From: Nitrososphaeraceae archaeon
Lineage (GTDB): Archaea; Thermoproteota; Nitrososphaeria; Nitrososphaerales; Nitrososphaeraceae
Reading direction: 5' to 3'
DNA: 64,000 nt
Assembly: GCA_009377575.1 (NCBI GenBank)
Contig: WHTU01000009.1
Coordinates: 25,825-89,824, forward strand
Shown one piece after another: positions 18,934 through 29,405 of this stretch. Below the pieces are notes generated by a model that saw only the letters and a program-made list of their open reading frames with translations, did not search any database and was not told the origin of the DNA. Made by a program: the position numbers and the translations under genes. The stretch's first letter is position 1. Every line of letters starts with the position of its first letter.

Positions 18934-19770
18934 TTATCGCGGTCTTCTATCTATTCCACATATTATGTGTGCACCTTTACTGGCTCCCTCGTAAATATAC
19001 ACCCCCAATGCGTCAATATTGGTTGGCATCTTTGGAGCGAGCAGCCTTATTATTTCGGTTGAGAGATTTTCAACTGTTGCCTCGCCTGATAGCATAAATG
19101 TCGTAGCCTTTGGCACCTGTAAATTGAAATCACCTTGTAGACCTTTGAAGGAAACAAAATAATGCTTCTCGTCTTCTTTTACAACGTATTTCTTGGATAT
19201 GAAAAACTTGTGATCCATCAAATTCAAGGTCTGTTTGATGATCCGTTTGGCATCTCCAAAATCTATCACAAGATTGTTCCTGGTTGTACCTATTATCTCT
19301 ACCATCACGTTAGATGTATGTCCGTGCAGTATAGAGCACTTTTCGACCATTGGAAGAATATGTGCGTAATCAAAGGCTAGAGAGGGATCCTCTATAAAAA
19401 TAGAACTAGTTTCATTATCTTGAGAGTCGTACAAGAAGACTGAATCCAATTCGTCTACCTTTGCGAGATACCTAGATGATCCAAAAGCAATAATATTAAG
19501 GTCGGGATTTTTCTGCTTTATAGTTCTGAATTTCTGAAGATCTGTCTCAGAATCAACTACCTCGATATACTTGTTTTTTGTTTTGAAATCTATAGTGACT
19601 GGCTTACCATTAGTGAGTCCTGGGATGACCACGTCATATTCAAATTGATTGTCTAAAAATGATAGCAATCTTGCGAGGGTTGATTCAGTCCTACTCCTAT
19701 AAGTTACTCTTTTATGATCTAAATACCTAATGTCTTTGTCTTGAAGGCTCTTCATATAAAATACCGTCAA
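18934..19770 (-). CDS. queD: 6-carboxytetrahydropterin synthase with extra N-terminal domain
   Basis: 278 aa. The C-terminal half is QueD/PTPS: zinc His in HILP, catalytic Cys plus two zinc His in EKCSILHGHTSNVMVEI (about residues 142-158), LMDHKFF, a C-terminal catalytic Glu region (YEGASKGAHI). It makes 6-carboxytetrahydropterin on the preQ0/archaeosine route that feeds tgtA. The first 110 residues are not part of QueD: RTESTLARLLSFL, then PVTIDFKTKNKYIEVVDSE, resembling a PD-(D/E)XK nuclease core in which the catalytic Lys is replaced. QueD proteins are usually 120-150 aa, so this is a fusion. Confidence 0.85.
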   Translation of the reverse strand: MTVFYMKSLQDKDIRYLDHKRVTYRSRTESTLARLLSFLDNQFEYDVVIPGLTNGKPVTIDFKTKNKYIEVVDSETDLQKFRTIKQKNPDLNIIAFGSSRYLAKVDELDSVFLYDSQDNETSSIFIEDPSLAFDYAHILPMVEKCSILHGHTSNVMVEIIGTTRNNLVIDFGDAKRIIKQTLNLMDHKFFISKKYVVKEDEKHYFVSFKGLQGDFNLQVPKATTFMLSGEATVENLSTEIIRLLAPKMPTNIDALGVYIYEGASKGAHIICGIDRRPR

Positions 19771-20342
19771 CTTATGAGCGATTCACATATAAACTGTTTT
19801 TGTCCCGTGGTTTTCTTCTCACCCACCCGTCTCTACGGCAACGTATATGCCGCAACCTCGGCATGCATTGATAAGCCTATCTGAATACGCAGAATCCCCG
19901 ATAGATGATATTCCAGTGCCATCGTATTTGTCAAGTGAGGTCAAAAACTCTGCAAAAACTTTGAAAGCTCCTATGATTAACCGAAATAAATATTGTAACC
20001 TTACAGTATATAATTTATTTTTGAGATATCTTGTAGTCCCCTTCCAATTATTGAAACATGCTTATGGCATCCCCATAGTTTGGTACCTACAAATAATCTA
20101 ACTCCAAGTCGGCTTGCTGAATTAATCGTAATCACCTGCAACTGTTGGAGGAGATAAGGCAAATTGCGTTTTATAGCGAAGCTTAAAAAGTGTTAAGCTA
20201 TTAGATGGTCTGACAAATAATCTCTTTTACAAGATTAAATGGATCTATCGATTCAAAATCTGACGAAATAAGGCTATACTGAAATTCCAATACTTTTAAA
20301 ATCAAAATATTCATACATTCATACGATTGAAGGGTTATTGTA
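19771..20342. other. Intergenic region with one unsupported frame
   Basis: About 570 bases. An 84-codon plus-strand frame (19847-20101, beginning MPQPRHALISLSEYAES) has an ATG but no ribosome binding site, and its second half is low-complexity hydrophobic; a fossil gene is possible. The divergent promoter of queD lies near 19790-19800. Confidence 0.35.
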
Positions 20343-20834
20343 TCAAATTGATATTATCTTCAATGTTGAGCTTGTTGAAACATTGTGGTTCGCAATGAAT
20401 CCTGATGAAGCAGCTATCACATACTTAGCGGGTGAGGTATTCTTGTAAGTGCATTTTGAAGGATCAAATGGATTCGTGCAAATTTGTGCATTTTCTTTTG
20501 CATACACCACATGCCCATTTTCATCAAGCCAGATCAAATCAAGATTATATTGAATGTTGATCAGCCATAGGGCGTACAGATCTGGTTTTCCATAAGCCAA
20601 TAACATTGCTGAATCCAGAGGAATCGGATCCTCTCTGAACATTAACCACCTTTGTCTCTCCTCAGGTGATTTGGCTACCTCAACTTTGATAGTATCATTG
20701 TCAATTTTTATTGTGCCCGTAGGAAAACTGAGATCTCTATTCCTGACCTCTGAAGGGGCCAGAAGGAGACCTAATACTCCGATAATAAAGGCGGCTAAAA
20801 TGGCAGGTAACAAAACTACCATCTTACTAGCCAT
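20343..20834 (-). CDS. Membrane-anchored DUF192 protein
   Basis: 163 aa from the ATG at 20834 (the frame is open 41 codons further, but the upstream part lacks conserved character). Residues 1-28 are a signal anchor (MASKMVVLLPAILAAFIIGV). The DUF192 domain follows: IKVEVAKSPEERQRWLMFRE, LDSAMLLAYGK, LWLINIQYNLDLIWLDENG, and TSPAKYVIAASSGFI near the end. DUF192 proteins are small exported domains of unknown function. The CTNPFDPSKCTY insertion could form a disulfide outside the cell. Confidence 0.85.
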   Translation of the reverse strand: MASKMVVLLPAILAAFIIGVLGLLLAPSEVRNRDLSFPTGTIKIDNDTIKVEVAKSPEERQRWLMFREDPIPLDSAMLLAYGKPDLYALWLINIQYNLDLIWLDENGHVVYAKENAQICTNPFDPSKCTYKNTSPAKYVIAASSGFIANHNVSTSSTLKIISI

Positions 20835-21938
20835 AACCACACAAACTAGGCAATAAATAAATTTGAACTTTGCTATGATTGACCTAATAAATGAGAACCA
20901 ATTCAGATCCATCCTCTCCTGACATGTCTCTACAAGATATAATGTGGTTTTTATCATGGTTATTTTGAGAATCCCAAATACAAAGCGACTTGCAAAGAGT
21001 ACAGGAAGGGTATCAAGCTTGGTATGTGATGTACCAAGATTGGTATGTGAAGTAAAAGATAATCCGAGCGCTGTTGGGGGTTTATGTCAGAACTATCCTT
21101 GTCTTTGTCTAGTTTACGAACGTATAACTAGCATTAACAGTGGCTGTAAATCAATCCCGTTCGTTGCGAGTGACGATTGGAACCTGAACTTGTGTGTGAG
21201 TAAACAGACCAAAATGAAGAGAAAGGTTTATGATTTTAATGTTACAGAACTAGGTAGATCCAACCTATTTTTTTGGCTACTAACCCCTTCTCACAAGGCC
21301 GATCTGGGATCCGACAATATATCTAGATCAAGCCGATAAGAATAGAACTCGATTTTAGTCGCATTCTTTCATTGGCAGGGTTCATTTTGCCTTGGCTAGC
21401 AAAGAGTGATGCACACGCGTATGTTATGGTACCAGGGATCCTAAGAAAGTTGCACGATAAAGCTAATCTGGGATACCAAGCGTCTGATAGATCCATGTGA
21501 TGATCCAAAAGTAGACTTATACCTACCCATGATCAAATCGTAATAATTCATTTTTATCTGTATACCATTACTGAATTGGAGACCAATACTAACTATTCGA
21601 ATTTTGCACAACCAATTGTATCCGCGATCGAGGAACCGTGGGAATTACTATTCTAATTGATTATCCAGATCAAATGATTATGAATAAAAAGATTCTTGCG
21701 AACATAAGTGCGAAACTATACCATACCTGTAATTGGGAAAAATCTTGTCATTCTCAATTTGAATGGATGTTTTTTGAGATTAATCGATTACCCTTTTCTA
21801 GGTTCAAATTGCTAGTGAACTAACAGCGTACAAGGAGGGTTCAGTCATTCTCAGAATCGATCTGTTCTGTGAATCAATATATGCTTCAAGTCAAGGATCG
21901 AAACCGTTATTACTCTATTTAACACGGCATACAAAGTA
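20835..21938. other. Long intergenic region upstream of alaS
   Basis: About 1.1 kb. The 131-codon plus frame at 20944-21339 overlaps the DUF192 upstream frame and contains a short internal repeat (TTGGTATGTGA twice at about 21018-21050), but shows no family resemblance and ends in low-complexity sequence, so it is not called. No tRNA or other RNA recognised. Confidence 0.4.
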
Positions 21939-24668
21939 TTGGGCAAAAAGGAACTTTCTGCTCTGTTTTCTGCTAATCCGGACCAATACTATAAAGTAGC
22001 ACTTTTCGATAAAGTTGGATTTCAGCGGCACAAATGTATTCATTGTGGTAAATTTTTTTGGTCTCTTGTAGATAGGACGGTTTGCCCCGATCATGAGATT
22101 TATGGATTTCTTGGAAATCCCCCAACGAGCAAACGTCTAGATTATATTGATACGTGGAAGGAAGTCGAAAAATTCTTTGGGTCAAATGAACATACGGTAG
22201 TAAACAGGTACCCTGTTGTCTGCAGATGGCGCGACGACCTTTATTATACGATAGCCTCTATTGTGGATTTTCAGAGAGTAGTTGAAAACAAGGTGTTTTT
22301 TGAACTCCCTGCCAATCCTTTGGTAGTACCTCAAATGTGTGTTCGATTCAATGACATAGAAAATGTAGGCCTAAGCGGCCGCCATTACACAACCTTTTGC
22401 ATGATAGGACAAACCTGCGACGCAGATGCAGAAGGAGGATATTGGAAGGATCGTTGCATGGATTTAGATTACCAATTGTTGACGAAAATATTGGGAATTG
22501 ATCCCAAGGCCATTACCTTCGTAGAGGACGTCTGGATCGGGGCAGGTGCTTTTGGATATTCGCTAGAATATTTTGTCAATGGGCTTGAACTGGGTAACGC
22601 AGTCTTTACTGAATTTGAAGGAAATGAAAATGAATATCGAACAATGAAACACCGGATTATAGATATGGGGGCAGGATTGGAGCGTTTCTCATGGATAACA
22701 ATGGGCACTCCAACCAGTTATGACTGTACATTCGGTCCAGTCATTAATGAGATGATGAGCAAAACTGGGACGATGCTCGATAAAGAAATACTTGGAAGCT
22801 ACTTTAGGTTTGTCTCAAATGCGCTAGAGAGAACAGAGGTGGATCTAGGAGCTCTCAAAGCCACATTTGTGAAGGAAATGAAAATCTCATTTGAAGATTT
22901 GAATACGATCGTTAATCCGTTCGAAGCAATGTATACTATCGCTGATCATACGAGGACTCTACTCTTTGCCATTAGCGATGGTTCTATTCCCTCAAACGTG
23001 GGAGGTGGCTATAATCTAAGGGTGATTCTTAGAAGAGCATTGGCAATACTAGAAAGATTAGGTTGGAAATTTGATTTAGCTGAAATCGCTGACATACATA
23101 TTGAATATCTGAAGAGGATGTACCCAGAATTAGAAGAACATGTAAATGATGTTAGAACAATTTTACAAATTGAGTCTAATAGATATCTGGGGTCTAAGGA
23201 AAGAATGAATTCCATTACCTCTTCAATAAAGGGCAAGAAGCAAGGCCTTTCGGTTGATGATCTTATAAGATTGTATGAATCAGATGGTATCACGCCTGAA
23301 TTCCTTACTGAGTCAGGAGCAATCAAAAGTATTCCCCAAGCTTTTTATGCCAAGTTATCTGAACTACATGAATCTCATCATTCATCACACAATCTTAAGC
23401 CAATTACAGGCATTGAAGAACTGCAACCAACTAGGTTGTTATATTATGAATATGATTTAATGACTGAATCTGATGCTAAGATCTTGGCTATCGTAGAAAA
23501 CAAATACGTTATACTTGATCAGACCATATTTTATCCTCGAGGTGGAGGTCAGGAGCCTGATACCGGCGATATCGAAGGAATTAAGGTATTGGACGTAATA
23601 AAGCAGAACGATATCGTAATTCACAAGGTAAGTTCCTCTAAGGGCCTCTTGCCCGGAAAGACGGTTCGGATCCGCATAAATCCAAGAAGAAGAGATCTAA
23701 TCACTAAACATCATACTGCTACGCATATTGTAAATGCATCTGCGAGAAGTATCCTTGGGCCGTGGGTATGGCAAAATTCCGCGTTCAAGGACGAGGATTA
23801 TGCGAGACTGGATATCACCCACCACTCATCACTTACCCGGGAGGAGATCGAAGGAATAGAGAGAGCCGCAAACAAGGTTGTCAGACAGGATAGCCCAGTA
23901 CTAATAAACACATTCGATCGTATCGATGCGGAAAGAAATTACTCCTTTAGAATTTATCAGGGAGGTGTGGTGCCATCCGGGACTGTCAGAATTGTAAATA
24001 TTAAGGATTGGGATATAGAAGCCTGTGGAGGAACTCATGTTAATCATACCGGTGAAATCGGTTTGATAAAGATATTTAGGACTGAAAGAATTCAGGATGG
24101 TGTAGTAAGACTAGAATTTGTAGCAGGTGAGGCTGCTATAGACTTTGTTGAAAAACAAGATAATCAGCTTAATACCATCTCACGCGTCCTAGGAGCAAGC
24201 AAAGAAAAGGTGGTAGAATCAGTGCGTAAGTCTGTTGACGAAGCTGACGAGACCAAAAGGAAGCTTAGAGCTATCATAAGGAAAACTCTACCCTCCGTAA
24301 TGAATACAATTTTCAAAGATGCGAAAGTGATCTCGTCTGATGGAATCAAGTTGTATAGTACTCATGATGAAGAGCTTGACGAAGATTACTATATCTCATT
24401 AGGTGAGACAGCGACCCAGAATGATCCATCCTTAATTTTTGTCGCACTTATTGGAAAAGGTCAAGGTGTACGAGTTATTACATTTGTTGGAGAAGTGGCA
24501 AGAAAAAGGATCAAGGCAGGCGAGATAGCCCAGCAGCTTTCACTGACCCTCGGGGGATCCGGGGGAGGAAATGCTGCATTTGGTCAGGGAGGGGGGAAGT
24601 TTAAGCACAAAATACGAGAAACGATATCATCATTAGAAGAGATGGTTTCACAAACCATTGGGCGATGA
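21939..24668 (+). CDS. alaS: Alanyl-tRNA synthetase, archaeal type
   Basis: 909 aa, TTG start. Archaeal N-terminal zinc element HKCIHCGKFFWSLVDRTVCPDH (about residues 30-51), class II aminoacylation core (MGAGLERFSWITMGTPTSYD), editing domain with HHTATHIVNAS (about 590) and CGGTHVNHTGEIG (about 694), and a C-terminal Gly-rich oligomerisation/C-Ala domain (TLGGSGGGNAAFGQGGG). Charges tRNA-Ala. Stop is six bases before the leuS ATG; the two synthetases form an operon. Confidence 0.97.
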   Translation: MGKKELSALFSANPDQYYKVALFDKVGFQRHKCIHCGKFFWSLVDRTVCPDHEIYGFLGNPPTSKRLDYIDTWKEVEKFFGSNEHTVVNRYPVVCRWRDDLYYTIASIVDFQRVVENKVFFELPANPLVVPQMCVRFNDIENVGLSGRHYTTFCMIGQTCDADAEGGYWKDRCMDLDYQLLTKILGIDPKAITFVEDVWIGAGAFGYSLEYFVNGLELGNAVFTEFEGNENEYRTMKHRIIDMGAGLERFSWITMGTPTSYDCTFGPVINEMMSKTGTMLDKEILGSYFRFVSNALERTEVDLGALKATFVKEMKISFEDLNTIVNPFEAMYTIADHTRTLLFAISDGSIPSNVGGGYNLRVILRRALAILERLGWKFDLAEIADIHIEYLKRMYPELEEHVNDVRTILQIESNRYLGSKERMNSITSSIKGKKQGLSVDDLIRLYESDGITPEFLTESGAIKSIPQAFYAKLSELHESHHSSHNLKPITGIEELQPTRLLYYEYDLMTESDAKILAIVENKYVILDQTIFYPRGGGQEPDTGDIEGIKVLDVIKQNDIVIHKVSSSKGLLPGKTVRIRINPRRRDLITKHHTATHIVNASARSILGPWVWQNSAFKDEDYARLDITHHSSLTREEIEGIERAANKVVRQDSPVLINTFDRIDAERNYSFRIYQGGVVPSGTVRIVNIKDWDIEACGGTHVNHTGEIGLIKIFRTERIQDGVVRLEFVAGEAAIDFVEKQDNQLNTISRVLGASKEKVVESVRKSVDEADETKRKLRAIIRKTLPSVMNTIFKDAKVISSDGIKLYSTHDEELDEDYYISLGETATQNDPSLIFVALIGKGQGVRVITFVGEVARKRIKAGEIAQQLSLTLGGSGGGNAAFGQGGGKFKHKIRETISSLEEMVSQTIGR

Positions 24669-24674
24669 AATGCC

Positions 24675-27600
24675 ATGCCTGACCCGCACCTACACCCTCA
24701 AAAGCACGCTGCTCGTCCAGACTGGAATCTGATAGAGAGAAAGTGGAGACAGGTATGGGATGAACAAAAAACTTTCGAATCGAATCTTGATTCTGCAAAG
24801 CAAAAATATTTGGTAACCGTCGCATATCCATATCCAAATTCTCCTCAGCATATAGGGCATGGAAGAACGTACACACTAGCCGACGTTCACGCTCGCTACA
24901 AGAGGATGAGAGGTTACAATGTTCTATTTCCAATGGGCTTTCACTATACGGGTACACCCATACTAGCGATGTCTCGTAGATTGGTATCTGGAGATAAGGA
25001 TCTATATAATACTTTTCGCAATGTGTATGGCGTTCCTTCAGAGGTTATCGAATCATTTAACGAACCCGTGAATATAGCAAGATTTTTCCACCAAGAAATA
25101 AAACAAGGTATGAAGGAGATGGGATTTTCAATAGACTGGAGGAGGGAGTTCACTACTATCGATGAAGCATTTTCTAAATTTATCTCATGGCAATTTAACC
25201 TTCTCAAGAGAAAAGGTCTTATAATTCAAGGCTCTCATCCTGTAGGGTGGTGTCCTAGAGACCAGAATCCCGTTAGCCAGCATGATACATTGGGAGACAT
25301 AGAGCCTAATTTCATTGAATATACTCTGATTAAATTCAAACTAGATGACACATATGTGTTACCGGTAGCTACGCTAAGACCTGAAACTGTTTATGGTGTT
25401 ACCAATCTATGGGTTAATCCTCATATGAGGTATGTAGTCGCACGTGTAGATGAAGGTAACAACCCTATGTGGATTATTAGTCGTGATGCAGTAATGAAAC
25501 TAAAACATCAAGGTCATAATGTGGACATTGATCACGAAATAGATGGGATGAAATTAGTAGGGGAGTATGTGAGTAATCCTGTAACGCAGAACAGGCTTCC
25601 CATATATCCTGCGTCCTTCGTAGATCCTAAAGATGGCAGTGGTTTGGTTATGTCAGTCCCAGCTCACGCTCCTTACGATTTTCAAGCCCTACTAGATTTC
25701 ACAAATGGTAATACCTCTAAGGAATTGCATAATTACAACGTAGTCAAGCCAATAACAATTATCGAATCTGAAGGTTATGAAGGTGACAATATAGTTCCAT
25801 CTCGGATCATAATTGAAAGGTTAGGTGTAAAGGATCAACACGATCCGCTTTTGGAGAAAGCTACGGCAGAGTTATATTCTCATGAATTCTACAAGGGAAG
25901 GCTGAAAGAAAATACTGGAAAGTATGCGGGAATGACGGTGTCAGAGGCAAAGGATCTTATTAGATCTGAACTATTGCAGAACGGAATTGGAGAAATCCTT
26001 TACGAATTTGTCAAAAAACCAGTCAAGTGTAGGTGTGGCGAAGTATGTGTAGTAAAGGTACTAAGTGATCAATGGTTTCTTAATTACAGTGATGTTCAAT
26101 GGAAAGACCTAGCTCACGAATGCATTACTAGAATGGATATCGTTCCCGATGAAATAAGATCTGAATTCAATTATGTAGTAGACTGGCTGAAGGAGAGAGC
26201 GTGTGCGAGGAAGTCTGGCCTTGGGACGCGATTGCCTTGGGACCAAGATTGGATTATTGAATCCCTATCTGATTCGGTCATATACACTGCATACTACATT
26301 ATTTCAAGATATATTCATTTTAACGATGATAACTATATTACTGCGCAAAATTTAACCGAGTCCTTTTTCGATTATGTATTATTAGGGGAAGGTTCTCTCA
26401 AAGAAATTTCCGAAGAGACTAAACTTTCTGAGGAACTTATATTGAATATGAGAACAGAATTTATGTACTTTTATCCCGTTGACACACGGCATTCTGGAAG
26501 GGATTTGGTCCCTAATCATCTCACCTTCTTTGTCTTTAATCATGTAGCTATATTCGATAGAGCCTATTGGCCTAGGCAAATTGTAGTAAATGGTTCGGTG
26601 CTTATGGATGGTAAGAAAATGTCTAAATCATTCGGAAATATTATTCCCCTGCGACAAGCCGTGAGAGATCATAGTGCGGACACAATTCGAGTTGCTTTGT
26701 TGAGCTCAGCTGAACTTCTTCAAGACGCAGATTTCTCATTCGAGGCTCTTCGAGGGATTAGATCTCGGTTGGATGATATTTACCAAATGGGGATACACCT
26801 TTCCAACTCTCATAATAATATCCAAGAGTCGCTAGAACAGCTATATCATGGTCAGAGCGTTACTGAGTCTGAGGATAAGTGGTTATTGAGTATGATACAG
26901 AGAAGGATAGGAGACACTACGGAATTGATGGATCGGCTAAGAGTGAGAGAGGTGCTTCATACCATATTGTACTCGATGGAGCAAGATTTACAATGGTACA
27001 ACAAACGGGTCAAATCTAAGGGCAGAACTGAGTTATTAGTGGGTACGATACTGTCAATGTTTCTTGAGACGAGAATCAAATTGCTCGCACCTTTTGCCCC
27101 TTTTTTGGCTAGTGAGGTTTGGAATAGCGTCATCAAAGAGACTTCTGAAATTAGAGCGAACTTGGATTGGCCGAGCGTAAGAGAAGAAAACATTAATCCC
27201 GCCGCTGAAGAATCTGAAGACTTGATCAGGAACCTGATACAAGACATACAAAATATCCTCAAGGTTACGAGAATGAAACCTTCTCGTATTAATATATACA
27301 CATCGGCAAAATGGAAGTGGAAAGTATACCAAAGAATACTTGAACTAATTATCGTGAATCGAAATTCGAGCCTGAGTGATGTTATGAAAGCACTAGGCGA
27401 TGATTCAGAAATATCTCGAGCTAGGTCAGATGTAAAGTTAATAAAGAAAATTATGGAGGACGTTCTTTCCATTCCAGCAGAACGGCGTTCGTTAAAGTTG
27501 AATATTAAAAATTTAAACGAACTACTAGCAATTGAAGATGCTGCCTCGTTGATTTCTTCTGAATTGGGCAATGTGAATATTGAAATTTCTGTGTTTAGTG

Positions 27601-27686
27601 AAGATGAGGAGAATGTAAAGAAAAACGATCCACAATCTAAAGCGAGATTATCTCGTCCCTTTAAGCCTGCCATATACCTAATCTAA
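24675..27686 (+). CDS. leuS: Leucyl-tRNA synthetase, archaeal type
   Basis: 1003 aa. Class I synthetase with PNSPQHIGHGRTYTLADV (HIGH motif, about residues 55-72) and MDGKKMSKSFGN (KMSKS, about 644-655), the CP1 editing domain between them (LRPETVYGVTNLWVN) and an archaeal C-terminal domain. Translationally close to alaS. The last 60 residues are highly charged. No sign of damage. Confidence 0.97.
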   Translation: MPDPHLHPQKHAARPDWNLIERKWRQVWDEQKTFESNLDSAKQKYLVTVAYPYPNSPQHIGHGRTYTLADVHARYKRMRGYNVLFPMGFHYTGTPILAMSRRLVSGDKDLYNTFRNVYGVPSEVIESFNEPVNIARFFHQEIKQGMKEMGFSIDWRREFTTIDEAFSKFISWQFNLLKRKGLIIQGSHPVGWCPRDQNPVSQHDTLGDIEPNFIEYTLIKFKLDDTYVLPVATLRPETVYGVTNLWVNPHMRYVVARVDEGNNPMWIISRDAVMKLKHQGHNVDIDHEIDGMKLVGEYVSNPVTQNRLPIYPASFVDPKDGSGLVMSVPAHAPYDFQALLDFTNGNTSKELHNYNVVKPITIIESEGYEGDNIVPSRIIIERLGVKDQHDPLLEKATAELYSHEFYKGRLKENTGKYAGMTVSEAKDLIRSELLQNGIGEILYEFVKKPVKCRCGEVCVVKVLSDQWFLNYSDVQWKDLAHECITRMDIVPDEIRSEFNYVVDWLKERACARKSGLGTRLPWDQDWIIESLSDSVIYTAYYIISRYIHFNDDNYITAQNLTESFFDYVLLGEGSLKEISEETKLSEELILNMRTEFMYFYPVDTRHSGRDLVPNHLTFFVFNHVAIFDRAYWPRQIVVNGSVLMDGKKMSKSFGNIIPLRQAVRDHSADTIRVALLSSAELLQDADFSFEALRGIRSRLDDIYQMGIHLSNSHNNIQESLEQLYHGQSVTESEDKWLLSMIQRRIGDTTELMDRLRVREVLHTILYSMEQDLQWYNKRVKSKGRTELLVGTILSMFLETRIKLLAPFAPFLASEVWNSVIKETSEIRANLDWPSVREENINPAAEESEDLIRNLIQDIQNILKVTRMKPSRINIYTSAKWKWKVYQRILELIIVNRNSSLSDVMKALGDDSEISRARSDVKLIKKIMEDVLSIPAERRSLKLNIKNLNELLAIEDAASLISSELGNVNIEISVFSEDEENVKKNDPQSKARLSRPFKPAIYLI

Positions 27687-27700
27687 TGCCTTGTGAGCCC

Positions 27701-27901
27701 TTAATTTCTCGTCTTCCTGGGAGCAATAACAGAAGAAGCGAAATACAACACGAAACCAGCTATAACAAAAAATAAGCCGTACAGTGAAATGGCACCACGA
27801 TCATAATAGGTTCCTAATCCGACTATAATTGCTCCAACAACAAGTAACGCTATACCTAGCCTTGTGAATGGAGACATTCGAAGTTTCTTATGTTCAGGCA
27901 A
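27701..27901 (-). CDS. Small two-helix membrane protein
   Basis: 66 aa. Two hydrophobic segments, LGIALLVVGAIIVGLG (about residues 14-29) and LYGLFFVIAGFVLYFASS (about 40-57), with a basic start and end. Convergent with leuS, 14 bases from its stop. Such two-helix proteins are common in thaumarchaea; function unknown. Confidence 0.65.
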   Translation of the reverse strand: MPEHKKLRMSPFTRLGIALLVVGAIIVGLGTYYDRGAISLYGLFFVIAGFVLYFASSVIAPRKTRN

Positions 27902-27971
27902 TTTGTATGGTTCGATTTATTCCATTATGCATCGGAAACTGACACTTTGAAAAGCTTCTCGTCCTAAATCT

Positions 27972-27998
27972 GACAAAACTACAATTACTGTAGTTGTC
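27972..27998. repeat. Short inverted repeat
   Basis: Arms AACTACA (27977-27983) and TGTAGTT (27989-27995) are exact with a five-base loop, and flanking GAC/GTC extends the pairing with a bulge. Could be a protein-binding palindrome or a small hairpin. Confidence 0.4.
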
Positions 27999-28696
27999 TT
28001 TCATGTTCTCTAGCATTGAATTGAACGGCTAACTGAATTTCGAGCTCTGAATAATTTCATAGTAAAACCAATTGAGCCCTTCGCAACTTGCGTGTTGCCA
28101 CGATCCTTATGCGAATCTAATCCAATTATAGTTGTATAGTGAGCTTGAGTGTGCTTTCTAGCAAAAATTCCTCTTCCCAATCTTACTCCATCTCAACAGC
28201 TCATTGAGTAGCGGTTTATTTATCTGTTCACTTGCAACTAGTATACACTATGTTCTTTTCACATTTTCTAGGATAAATGCAATTTAGATAACATTTGTCA
28301 TTCAATTTATGAGCAATGTTAATCATTTTTAACTTTGCTTGTACCCTTTGGTCGATCAGATCTCACAATGGCGCAGTGCTTCATATTCGAAAGGGTTGTA
28401 TTGTAATGGATTTTGCTAGAACTACGGGTGTAGTTAGAATAGTGAGGATGTCTCAATCTAAGTCGATTGTGTCATTAGATCATTTAGTGACATATTTCAT
28501 ATTACGGTAGAACGACCCACTTGATCCTGAGAATTGGTCACCCTACCCGCTAGAGGGACGATATTATATGGCCTACTCCTCTATGGGAAATATCTTCAAG
28601 CGGATTCAAACCGGCACTGTGATTATTCCTTGATTCCGAAACCTTCAAAGAATTATTTCCTGTTATCAGAAGATACGTGATTCAAAATAAGGAGGA

Positions 28697-28972
28697 GTGG
28701 GTAAACTTCTATCATGCATTTCCACTCCGCCTGATCAAAGATTTGGCTATTGCATTAAAGGCATTGGAACTGAACGCTTGCAATACTTTGGGCCAACTTC
28801 AAGGGTCAAGTGGACTGTAAGGGGATATCTCATCCACAAATCACAACCTATCGGTATAGGATGCTTGGGAAATTTCTCTGACGAGACAGGCACCTATCAA
28901 ACCAGCCCGCTGATATATAAGAGGCAGAAAAGAACGACTGAAATGATGAGATCCATACAGAAAAAGCTGTAG
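28697..28972 (+). CDS. Possible hypothetical protein
   Basis: 91 aa, GTG start; a GGAGG sits only one base before the start, too close to be an efficient ribosome binding site. Balanced composition with a FGPTSRVKWTVRGYLIHKSQ segment. No motif. May be a decayed gene. Confidence 0.3.
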   Translation: MGKLLSCISTPPDQRFGYCIKGIGTERLQYFGPTSRVKWTVRGYLIHKSQPIGIGCLGNFSDETGTYQTSPLIYKRQKRTTEMMRSIQKKL

Positions 28973-29405
28973 ATAGTAATAAAACCTAAGTCTTTGGAAA
29001 AAGATCCCTATTCATATTCCCTTAATGTGCCCAATTCGTTCTAATCAGATCCAGCGGCCGAAACTAATCATTTATCGAATACAGAACACAGAGATAGGCT
29101 GTACATTAAAGGATGAGAAAATGTGCGGTGGAAGATGATAATTGTAGTGGATTGTTGGATGGGGTAGCTGTAAATTAACAGAAATGGCTGCAGCCAATGA
29201 ATCAGGACAGAGTCTAGGTATACCACAGATGGCGATTGCTCCTTACACATATCATCAGATTACCCAAGATACTTCCAAGATAATCTATTCTCTTGAATCT
29301 GAAAATTTATTGTTTGATACCATTCAATATAGATAACTTATCGGATTATTGATACACTACAGGTTTGCAAAACTGTATAAGGAGTTACTGATAAGCTGAA
29401 TTAGT

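Larger units (their letters stand above)
27902..29405. other. 1.5 kb gene-poor region upstream of cdc48
   Basis: No gene with family resemblance. It contains an inverted repeat (27972-27998), a weak 91-codon frame (28697-28972) and presumably the cdc48 promoter near 29360-29380. Searched for tRNA T-loop words without success. Candidate place for an unrecognised non-coding RNA. Confidence 0.35.

Noticed and set aside
20944..21339. 131-codon plus-strand frame upstream of alaS
   Set aside because: Long but without motif, ribosome binding site or coherent composition; ends in serine/arginine-rich filler.
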